This document shows positions 45,591 through 54,800 of a DNA stretch of 64,000 bases, one piece after another. The position numbers were made by a program, and so were the translations under genes. The first letter of the stretch is position 1, and every line of letters begins with the position of its first letter. The notes under the pieces were generated by a model. The model was not told where the DNA came from and ran no database searches. It worked only from the letters and a program-made list of their open reading frames with translations. The DNA is from Silene conica. Taxonomy: Eukaryota > Streptophyta > Magnoliopsida > Caryophyllales > Caryophyllaceae. The stretch lies in NCBI GenBank assembly GCA_029255685.2, contig CM055318.2, positions 69,659,136-69,723,135 of the forward strand. Reading direction: 5' to 3'.

Positions 45591-46772
45591 CATAGATATC
45601 AAAGATGTATCTTATTTCAGGGTTGAACCCAAAAACCTCAAAAAATATGCAAAATCAAACCAACCCCAATCCCCATTACCAATATAAAACTCCAAAATTT
45701 CAACTCAATTCACTGGAAAACTTTCCAGAAGTACCACATTTCCATGAAATGCATCAGACACAAAAGTACTCCGGATCAAAATTTCAGTATTAAAGTTCAA
45801 CCACCCACATCCTGATTCTAACATAAAGTCCAAATTTTCGGCAAAAATCATTAACAATCACAAAAATCTCACCTTTCCATGGTCATATGACACAGAACAT
45901 ACAGAAAAAAAATCTAAATATGAAAACTAAACTAAAGGGAACCAACTTGTAAGGTTGCTCAACACACTAAAACCTGGATTATAATGCATAATTCATTAAA
46001 AAGTAGTCAATGCAAATTAATATAGTGGATTTAAAAAAACATGAAAAATGAACTTACTGTGCGTAAGTGCGTAACCAAGAACACATGTTTTCAAACATGT
46101 TTTACAATTATACAGTGGAGCAGTTACAAGCTTACCCGATTAAATTTAACCATTATACCCGATAAAAGAGGGGATATCAGATTCAAAGCACTTAAATTGT
46201 TTGTGTAGAAATAACTTGATTTATTAAATTATAACACATATAGTTAAATTACGAGCCCAGATCTATGATAGAATGAATGTAATTGATGAATTGAACGAAA
46301 ATAAAGAAACCCCCAATTTTCTACTGGAAGAAAAATGACAATTGTAGTAAAATGTAACAACAATTAAAATTCTTATATCAACCAAAATATAGAAAAAAAA
46401 GAATGGTAAGGAAGAATCATAGAGGTACCTCGCTCTAATTCGGCCACCATGATAAGTTTTTTATGCCTGGTGTTCTATCAGATTGAGTTTATCATCTCAA
46501 TTCCATCTTATCTCCTCAAGTTATGAATATATTGAGTGTTGGGATACTGGGAAATTTTAATTTTGGGTAGAGAGTAAAGACTAATGAGATAGGCGGTATA
46601 GTGAAATTTTCACTTCTATTTAGCGCATACGCAAAGAGGGAAGCTTCAGGCGCTATTTTCCAACGTTTTCTAGAAGCGCCTCCCTTTTCGTTAATTTGAA
46701 ACACATTCAACATTTATTTGGATGAGCGTCGGTACAAAAGTGCCTTAAGAAGTTATTTTTGTAGTAGTGAAA

Positions 46773-47035
46773 TCTACCATTTTATCAGGTGCCTTTTTTT
46801 TCGGGATAAGGACAATATGAGTTTTATTAATCCCTTCCGGAAAAGGAGCTCCACGCAACACACTAAGCGCAAGTCTAATAACATCATGTCCAATAATGTG
46901 CCAATAGGTCTGAAAAAATAGCCCATTCATACCGTCTGGTCCTGGTGCCTTCAGCGGGTGCATATCATTAAAGGCACGCAACACTTCCTCCTCTCCATAG
47001 TCACACCGTAGTATGGCATTCATCCTATCAGTCAC
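46773..47035 (-). pseudogene. LINE ORF2: N-terminal RT (upstream of the CACTA insertion)
   Basis: Encodes MNAILRCDYGEEEVLRAFND, the KAPGPDGM motif of RT block 0/1 and HIVLIPKKKAPDKMVDF. It is cut by the CACTA element. Skipping that element and one AAA copy joins MVDF to RPIN in frame, so the insertion was precise. Confidence 0.92.
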
Positions 47036-48285
47036 CCGACCCTCGATTCCATCCAGCAGTGTTTCGAAATTTCGAGGATTTGTCGATGAAAACAGCTCCT
47101 CAAAATATTCTTTAGCAGCGGCCTCTCAATAGCATCGTGGCCCTCTCGGATAATTCCCTCACTATCAATAATTTTAGAAATATGGTTCCTTTGTTTCCGT
47201 TGTCCCGCTTTCCTGTGAAAAAACTTTGTGTTTCGGTCACCGTCTTTAAGCCAAAGCGCCCTGGAACGCTGCCGCCAGAAGGTCTCTTCTTGTTTTAGAA
47301 GCTTTCCTATCTCTTTCACCAGTACTCGTCGTTCCTGTACTTCCTTTTTCGACCGCCCCTCCTCATTCAGCCTGTCCAACTTACGCCTCTTATGATGGAT
47401 ATCACGCATGATTTTCCCAATGCTTATACTCTTCCATTTTTGGAGTTGCTCGGCACAACGGGTTACAGCAGCTACCACATCTACTGCCCCTCCTTCCCAT
47501 GCTTCCTTCACCGTTTCCTCACAGCCTTGTTCTCCCACCCAAACTTGTTCAAATCTAAAAACTCTTTTCTTATTGTATTCTTCCGTTACCTGCCTGTTTA
47601 GATGTAAAAGTATGGGTGCGTGGTCCGACCATTCACGCCTCAGATGAACTAATCTCGCTCTCGGGAACCGAAGGGCCCACGACTCACTACACAATGCTCT
47701 ATCAAGACGACATTGCCGATTCGCCGTATCTTCTTCTCCATTATCATAAGTGAAGGCATAGCCTTCAAAACTAACTTCCTGTAATTCACAATCATCCACC
47801 GCTTCGCGAAAATTATTCATCTGCCACTGTGCACGAGTTCCCCCTTTCATCTCATTCGCAAAAAGTACTTCGTTAAAATCCCCAATGCAAACCCAAGAAT
47901 CATCACTCTGTCCACGCAGCTCCCTCAAAAGCTCCCACGATAAGTGCCTATCCGTCACACTCGGCCACCCGTAAAAACCCGTTAGACGCCATACCTCTTC
48001 CTCCTCGAGAATATCGAATTCCATATGATGTATGGATGCCGACCGAAAAGAGCATTTAACATGTTTCTTCTAGAGGAAAGCAAGCCCTCCTGACCGCCCT
48101 ACGCTGTCCACCTCCATCCCATCGTAATCAAACAGGCTACCTTTAATACTTCGAAACTCTACGCTACTCAGTTTGGTTTCAGACAGAAAAACCAACTCTG
48201 GGGCCTCTCTCTGTAGGAGATTACGGAGACCGCCTACTGCATCGGGGTTGCCCAGCCCCCTGCAGTTAAGGCTCAAAATTTTCAT
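47032..48285 (-). pseudogene. LINE ORF2: APE-type endonuclease
   Basis: Starts MKILSLNCRGLGNPDAVGGL at 48285, overlapping the end of ORF1 by 4 bp. Shows SETK, IGDFNEVL and SDHAPILLHL motifs of the APE endonuclease that nicks the target DNA. A stop near 48070 breaks the frame, which resumes at about 48024; another frameshift near 47125 separates it from the RT part. All are decay marks in an otherwise complete ORF2. Confidence 0.88.
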
Positions 48286-49622
48286 TGGACCCGGCGGGGT
48301 TGAGTGTCCTCAACCACCGCCTTTGATGACATTACATCCATAGTTTTTCGTTGCTTTGCGTCACTCCTGTCCACTTCCTCATCCTCCAAATTCCTACTCC
48401 TCTTCTCCCCTACGTATCCTCCAACTCCTTCTCTCTCCCCAGTCATTACATACTGTTGTTCTTCTCCCCGCTCCCTGGCCAATCTTTTCCATTTCGAACA
48501 CCGTACCATAGTTACAGAATTGTCACCCCCCGCTACCCCTGATTGTGACTCTTGCCCCTTTCCTCCACCATCCTCCTTATCCTCACGTCCCTCTTTCCCC
48601 CCCTTAAGAATTCTTTCTCCTTGATCAGCCATTCCATCCTTCACCATTTCATGTTCCATAAAAGAGCACTCACCCCTATCCTCCCCTTCCACTCCTCTTT
48701 TCCCATCATCATTCATTACTACACTGTCTCTGTTAATCTTACTTTTCCCCCTGGTCATGAATGAAATATTCTGAAGTTTCGTAATCATTCTCGCTATGTC
48801 CTCTTCCTCCTGCATTTGGAATTCGTTTTCGAAAATCCCACCCAAAGATTGAGCACCTTTATAACCAACCTCTGCTACAGTTTTAATAAGTCTCCTCGGT
48901 GAAGCTCGGAGGTTCTCACTAAACCGTAACTCCCCCTCCTCATAAGGCCCTTCATCACAGTCCTTTTCGCCGTGGCCAAGAACCCCGCATCCATAGCAAA
49001 ATATTGGTAACTTCTCATACTTAGTTTCAAACCCAATCGATTCACCCGACGCCATGCGCACCCTCACATTATCACGTAATGGTTTTCGCACATCATGCAA
49101 CACCCTCATACGTACAGCTCGTTCCAGTTCGGGCAACGGAGCTTCATCCACTTTGACAAAGTGCCCTAATTGTATCCCCAGATTCTCTAAATTCGCTAAA
49201 TTTGTACGACCACGCAGAGGCAAGTCGTAAACCCTAGTCCAAAGTGGGACATGGAATAAAGGTGTGTCCGAGGGTTTTCCATCACAAATAGGGTCATTAA
49301 AGCACCAAATAAACTTATCAAAGTGCCATGGTTGTCCATCGACAACCTTTGCTTTATCTAACTCCGATGCGAATTTAAACAGAAAAATCTTGTTTTTAGC
49401 ATCAATAAGATTGCCAATTACGTTACCTTTAGCGTTCCATAATTTGATCATGGTGTCCACCGCCGCTTTCGCATTAATCGCTTTAGACGACCAAATCCTG
49501 CCCACAAGTATGTATTCAGCCACTGCCTTCTCACTTTCATCGTCTCCAACTTCCCAAACAAACTCATTCTCATGCCGTACAATGCCTTTTCCTTTCCAAC
49601 AATTTGCCTCCTTCTGTGCCAT
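48282..49622 (-). CDS. LINE ORF1 (nucleic-acid-binding protein)
   Basis: 446 codons, one open frame. The N-terminal half resembles DUF4283 (WKGKGIVRHENEFVWEVGDD, then ILVGRIWSSKAINAKA and PWHFDKFIWCF). A CCHC_4 zinc knuckle follows (IFCYGCGVLGHGEKDCDE, near residue 215), then a charged Glu/Lys/Gly-rich tail. This is the usual plant L1 ORF1, an RNA-binding chaperone of the retrotransposition complex. No internal stop, although the rest of the LINE is broken. Confidence 0.85.
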   Translation of the reverse strand: MAQKEANCWKGKGIVRHENEFVWEVGDDESEKAVAEYILVGRIWSSKAINAKAAVDTMIKLWNAKGNVIGNLIDAKNKIFLFKFASELDKAKVVDGQPWHFDKFIWCFNDPICDGKPSDTPLFHVPLWTRVYDLPLRGRTNLANLENLGIQLGHFVKVDEAPLPELERAVRMRVLHDVRKPLRDNVRVRMASGESIGFETKYEKLPIFCYGCGVLGHGEKDCDEGPYEEGELRFSENLRASPRRLIKTVAEVGYKGAQSLGGIFENEFQMQEEEDIARMITKLQNISFMTRGKSKINRDSVVMNDDGKRGVEGEDRGECSFMEHEMVKDGMADQGERILKGGKEGREDKEDGGGKGQESQSGVAGGDNSVTMVRCSKWKRLARERGEEQQYVMTGEREGVGGYVGEKRSRNLEDEEVDRSDAKQRKTMDVMSSKAVVEDTQPRRVQ

Positions 49623-50083
49623 CGAAACCCTAGCAGATATCCCTTGCTACTTACGTAAGTCGTGTCGTAAAACAAGAATTAAGATAAAAAATCTACGAAA
49701 TTGTAGAGAAAACCTTCATAGAGAAGCGAAAAAACTAAGAAGAAATTAGACGGAGGCTCTTATAGAAACCCTAGAGAGAGAGTGAGAGAGACGGTCTTTT
49801 AATAAATTATTGAGAGACCATTCTTTTGTACCCACAATAGAGATGACTTGATTGCATGTGAATTTATAGTGATTTTCGCAAGGTGTTTTGATAACTGATT
49901 ATGTTATATTTTGGGGGTGGATTATATCAATTTTAGATCAATTCAAATAAAAAATTATCAACTATCCTAAAAAAATTATTGTAATAGACTAATAGTCACA
50001 TAGAATTGTATATGAAATATTCCATATTCTATTCACATTACAATATGAGATGATTATTCCATTGCTTATTTAGTTCTATTAAG

Positions 50084-50290
50084 GCTCCGTTTGGCAAGCC
50101 ATTTAAGCTACCTGATTTGCCTGATGTAACTTTTTTGCCAAAACAATCTGGTAGCTTATTATTTTTGGAGTGTTTGGCAACCACTGTTTGGAGTGAAAAA
50201 AAGGTGAAACAGGTACCTGAAATAAAAAGCTACCTCATGTATCATTTGACAAATCAGGTACCTGATTTATTTTTATTTACCTATTCTACC
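50084..50290. mobile_element. hAT-like MITE remnant
   Basis: Begins GGCTCCGTTTGGCAAGCC, a typical terminus of non-autonomous hAT-type elements, followed by partly palindromic AGGTACCTGATTT words. No matching right terminus, so truncated and tentative. Confidence 0.4.
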
Positions 50291-50329
50291 CTCGGATTTT
50301 ATAATGTTAATTAACAAAATTAAACACAT

Positions 50330-50735
50330 GAGCACATAAGAACACGAGTTGTTAACGTAAGAATGGGAGCTAATAGAGCTATTAAACTAAGAATACGAGC
50401 TAATGTAAAACAAATACGAGCTATTAAGATAAGAATACGAGATAATGTAAAAAAAACATACGAGAATATAATAGGATCTCGAACTTACAAATATGAGCAT
50501 ATAAGAATACGGGCTAATATAAAAATAATATGAGCTAATGTGAGAAGAATACAGGCTAAAAAGATTAGAATACGAGTTATTAAGATAAGAATACGAGCTA
50601 ATGTAAAAAATATACGAGCTAATAAGATAAGAATATTAGCTATTAAGATAAGAATGTGAGCTAAAATAAAAAGAATACGATCTAACGTAACATAAATACG
50701 AGTTAATGTTAAAAGAATACGAGGTTCAACTATCT
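50330..50735 (+). repeat. AATACGAG degenerate minisatellite
   Basis: About 20 copies of AATACGAG(C/T)TA separated by ATGTAAAA or TTAAGATAAG, mostly 18-28 bp apart. The reverse complement of the CTCGTATT array at 8220-9680. Confidence 0.85.
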
Positions 50736-51641
50736 TCATATATTAGAAATATTGGATAAAAAAATTTATTCAAAATGATCCTCAAATGAAAATATACAAG
50801 TTATTATAAAAATATATGTGCTTAAAAAACTATTTTGACAGTGATGTGTGATATGTAAGTGTATTTACAAGACCAATGAATCCGAGGTATATGTTTCCAT
50901 TTCTATTGAAGTTTCATGCACTTTCAACGTTCCATGTTATTCCATTGATAATGATATATCTGAAGTTTAATTAGCCATAAAATGATAAAAAAAAAAGGAA
51001 AATTTAACGAAAATAATCCCAAGTTTGCACAGTCTTCCAATTTTAATCCCAAGTTTTAGTCTTCCCAAAATAATTCCAAGTTAAAATAACTTATTTCGAT
51101 TATGGACCTAAACTAACAACGTCAAACTTCCGTCAATTAAACAAATTTGAAATCATATAAAAAAACCAAAAAATAGAACAAAACACTACTCACCCAATAT
51201 TCCCGTAATCTCACCTTATACCCTTCACCCTCATTCTCCTTCCTTCTATGAAATACTCCATTGCTCATTACTCCATTGCTCCTTACGCCTTGTTTCCTCG
51301 ATTATTTTTCCCAAAAATAAACCATACGTCTGCCTGATCAAGTCAATCTTAATTTGGTTGCAGTTTTGTGAGGTAAGAAGCTTAACTTATGATGATTATG
51401 ATAATTAGGGTTTTACATAATTAGGGAGATGGTTATTAGTTGTATTGTTTGATTCCCATATATCTACGGTTTATTGCTTTTGTTTGGTTTGCTATATTAA
51501 GAGTAATTTTGTGTTATTTTTACTTCAATTGTTTTAGGTGCTATGTCAATTTTGATTAAGTTATACATACAACATGGGGAATTTTTAAGAAGGATAATGA
51601 ACTTAAATATGTAGGAGGTGAGGTTAAGATTTATGAAGATA

Positions 51642-52353
51642 CTAGTTTTAAACCCGTGCAAAACATGCACGGGTCGAAATTGCAAGTGTTATCTCAGATA
51701 CTTAAGCATATAAACTACCGTGATTAAATGTGCAATGCGGTAACAATGTAAATAGTCTATAATTTGATATTCGACGTACATACTATTTAAGTTACTAAGT
51801 GCTAAAAAAATATGTTACAAATGTAAACGTAAATCATTTTGATATATATCGGACTGTTGTATATCGTATTTTATCGTGTTTTATCTTGTTTGGTATCTTA
51901 ATTTGTATTTGATTTGATTGGAAAATATAATGTAATTTAATTCTTGGACTGTAATTATTTTTGCTGTTTGTAATTTTTTATTTTTCGGATTTAATTTTTG
52001 GACCGATATTATTTTTGTTGTTTATAATTTTTTGTTTTTTGGATTTAATTTTTGGACCGATATTGTATTTTATTTGACCGTTGTATATTGTTAATTAAAT
52101 ATTCGATTAACAATAATTTGATCATTTCGTATTTTAAAATGACAATGACGAAATGTAATACTGCTGCAATCGATTATGTAATTAGGAATGAACAAAGGTT
52201 AAAATACGTAATTAGAGATGAGTAAAGGTCGGAATTAATTGAGAATACAGAAAAGAGGGAAATTAAATCAATGTAAACTTGGTGGGCCCATACATTTCTT
52301 ATTTTAAGGAACCAATGAGAGAGGCTTAAAATCTACTCCTTTATAGAGATAGA
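51642..52353 (-). mobile_element. 712-bp Helitron inside the MULE transposase exon
   Basis: On the minus strand it starts TCTATCTCTATAAAGGAG and ends with an ACCCGTGCATGTTTTGCACGGG hairpin region, then AAAACTAG. It is inserted exactly between A and T (A at 52354 and T at 51641 on that strand). Removing it joins the MULE exon as EDIDPDEL without loss of a base. No coding capacity. Complete 5' TC and 3' CTAG ends make this the best-defined Helitron in the window. Confidence 0.92.
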
Positions 52354-53396
52354 TTGATCCCGATGAGTTAAGCTATTTTTGGCTTCAAGAATTAGCTTGT
52401 ATACAAGGAAAATATTCCACAAATGGGGATATTTACTTCTTAATTCCTGGCTTAAGTCTAGACACTCGTCTAAGAAGGATTTTTAATGATGTAGAGGTGT
52501 TGGAGATGGCAAAATATGCCACAATTAATGGCTTTATCCAAATTTATGTGGTGCATTCTGTAGATACGTCCCTTGTTGCTGAAAACGAGTCAATGCATAA
52601 TATTTTGTTTCAATGTGCCAGAAAAAAGTTGACACCTTTGAGGTCTAAGGAAAAACAATCTAATACTAGCATTGATGCATCTAATGTAAGACCCTGTGAT
52701 GGATTATATGATGATTTATATGATCATAGACCAGATAGTCCTTTGAGATATAAGGATTTAGTATCAGGTGTCTTTGATAGTGATGACCCGGTTTATAATC
52801 TCGAGAATGATGATGATGATACATATGGCGAGGGTTTGGTTGGCTTTGTGAACAAAGACTTAGTGTGTAGAGACGATGATGTTGACATAGATGCTGAGAT
52901 GCAAGATGAATTACAAGATCATGTAATTGGTAGCAACAGTGATACGAGTGACGATGAATCAAGGGCTGTAAGACAGAACTTAAATTTATGGAATACTAGT
53001 ATTATGAAAATTGTTGCTGGGTTGCAAAAGGAGGCTGAAGAAGGAAGGTTAAAAGGTCAAAAAAATATAAAAGATATAGGTCATGTGGACGAGTCTGGAT
53101 ATCTAAGTGTGTAACAACCCGGATTACAAAACAAAGGAAAACATAATATAAAAGAATATCAGAGTGTAACTCAATGATAACTGGGTTAAGGTGGCGGAAA
53201 CACCTTACCCAAATCCGGATCGATACTCAAACGAAAACCAAACTAATACATTATTCAAAGGTTCTTAAAAACTTAAAACAAAGGTCCTAAACAATTTATT
53301 AAGCTCTCTTCGCACATTCCCCAAGCAAGCATCAACCAAACAGCGACCACCTGAACAACCTGAGAAGGGGGTCGACAATCAGTCGGGAGTAACTAA

Positions 53397-53600
53397 CACT
53401 ACTACAAAAAGAGACCTAATGCAACATTTCGTGTGCAACACTTACGCGTTGTGTTGCAATTTTTACTTAATTATGCAACGCTTTATTTAAAAATGTTGCT
53501 TATTATCTACATAATGCATCACTTTAAGGTAAGTGTTGCAATATATTACTTTAATTGCAACATTCTTATATAAATGCTCTCCCAGTCATGTTTACAACAA
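53397..53600 (+). mobile_element. CACTA terminal fragment inside the solo LTR
   Basis: Starts CACTACTACAAAAAGAGACC and continues with TGCAACACT/TGTTGCA subterminal motifs in both orientations. No opposite terminus seen. Confidence 0.55.
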
Positions 53601-53967
53601 TTGAATGTAACCAACAATCATTAACAATTGAAATGCAAAACAAGTAAACATGTGAGATCATCTATACTCATGAAAGTCCAATCAAACTTACCGTTATCTG
53701 AAGACATATTACGACGATCATGTGAGGTTACAACACAACATGACATGAAAGCAAACTTACCATACCATGATATTCTCGACACCAGACGAATGAAACCAAA
53801 CGAACCTAGACCATATGCGACCACTAGACCATGAACATTGACAACCCGAAATAGCACACGATCTAAAGCACACAAGGCACAAAGCTAGCATCAAAGCATA
53901 GCGAATATGGTGACACACAATCCATTGTAACAGAAGGCACAAAGCTATCATCAAAGCATAGCGAATA

Positions 53968-54130
53968 GAGCGAACGCCCGTTAGAGCGTATCACCACTGC
54001 CTCTAACTTGTCAGAGCGTATCACCACTGCCTCTGACTGACGGAGCGTATCACCACTGCCTCCATCGGTGTGGAGCGTATCACCACTGCCTCCACGGTAC
54101 TATGTATAGCGTATCACCACTGCCTATGTG
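53968..54130 (+). repeat. Five tandem units around GAGCGTATCACCACTGCCTC
   Basis: Units of about 30 bp share AGCGTATCACCACTGCCT and vary between. In four of the five the 6-8 bp on either side of the constant part match each other within the unit, so the variable part is duplicated across the constant core. Confidence 0.85.
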
Positions 54131-54469
54131 CCTAAGACCTGGCCAGACCTCTCGATGCATTAACTGTACATCGACCGACACTCGGGACCCAGAACGTTTA
54201 ACTGACGAATCTGGCCACCCCCGAACATAGACCAAAACAAATCCCACATCAATGGGTGGCGTTAGTTCATTCCGATAGTATTTAACTGATACTATCGTCA
54301 TCTATTCAAACTAGCCAACAACAATGCACAGTTTAACTGACTGCACATAATAGAACAGTTTAACTGACTGTCCAACTCAAATGTATAGAAGTATCCAACG
54401 ACATATGCAAACACAATATTATACGATCACTGGACACATACTCAACATGTGGAACAAGTATAAACAACC

Positions 54470-54800
54470 AAAGTTATAGTAGCTGTAACTATAACATAAG
54501 TAATGGATGCGAGGTTATACTAACCTCAACTATAACTTCCACAAATGGCTTGAGGTTATAGTAACCATAGCTAAACCTTGACACGAAAACTAAAGTTATA
54601 CTAGCACTAACCATAACCTTGAGTCATACCTCAGGTTTGCATTAGTCTCAGCTATAACTTTAACTCGTAGTTCAAAGTTATATTAGCTTCAGCTATAACT
54701 TTGAGTCGTACTCAAGGTTGTATTAGTTCAGCTATAACCTTGGATCATATTTCCAAGGTTACACATACTTCACTATAACCTTGAGTAACACTTTTGGCCA
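54470..54800. repeat. Eight dyad units AAGGTTATA...TATAACCTT
   Basis: About 35-50-bp units, each with an inverted pair of GGTTATA-like arms. Arm bases vary between AAAGTTATA and GAGGTTATA and often co-vary with the opposite arm, keeping the hairpin. Confidence 0.8.

Larger units (their letters stand above)
43841..46769 (-). mobile_element. Pack-CACTA transposon carrying PECT1 exons
   Basis: 2929 bp. Left end CACTACTACGGAAACGG; the right end reverse-complemented is CACTACTACAAAAATAACTT. Flanked by a 3-bp AAA duplication (43838-43840 and 46770-46772), typical of CACTA. Subterminal motifs built on GACGC/GCGTCG and GCGCC fill roughly the first 250 and last 150 bp. No transposase frame, so non-autonomous. 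The interior carries exons of an ethanolamine-phosphate cytidylyltransferase gene and an unidentified exon-like segment. Strand refers to the captured exons. Confidence 0.92.
41243..49831 (-). mobile_element. Near full-length L1-type LINE with 18-bp target duplication, split by a CACTA element
   Basis: Flanked by CCACAATAGAGATGACTT on both sides (41225-41242 and 49832-49849; the last two T may belong to the poly-A). The minus-strand 3' end is a poly-A run of about ten residues at 41241-41250. It holds ORF1 and ORF2 in order. Without the 2929-bp CACTA element and its 3-bp duplication it is about 5.66 kb, a normal plant L1 length. It inserted into Helitron copy B. Confidence 0.93.
40511..50083 (-). 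mobile_element. Non-autonomous Helitron, copy B, interrupted by a LINE
   Basis: The 3' end on the minus strand carries an imperfect ACCCGTGAATTTCACAGGT hairpin, then CTAA followed by T (CTRR rule). The sequence matches copy A (10975-12106) in inverted orientation. Its own DNA is about 1 kb, split by the LINE at 41243-49831. The 5' side meets a MITE-like sequence near 50084, so its true 5' end is unclear. Confidence 0.72.

Noticed and set aside
53968-54130. CRISPR-like array (constant repeat, variable spacers)
   Set aside because: Spacers are short, self-complementary and related to each other, inside a plant LTR; no cas genes and a eukaryotic context.
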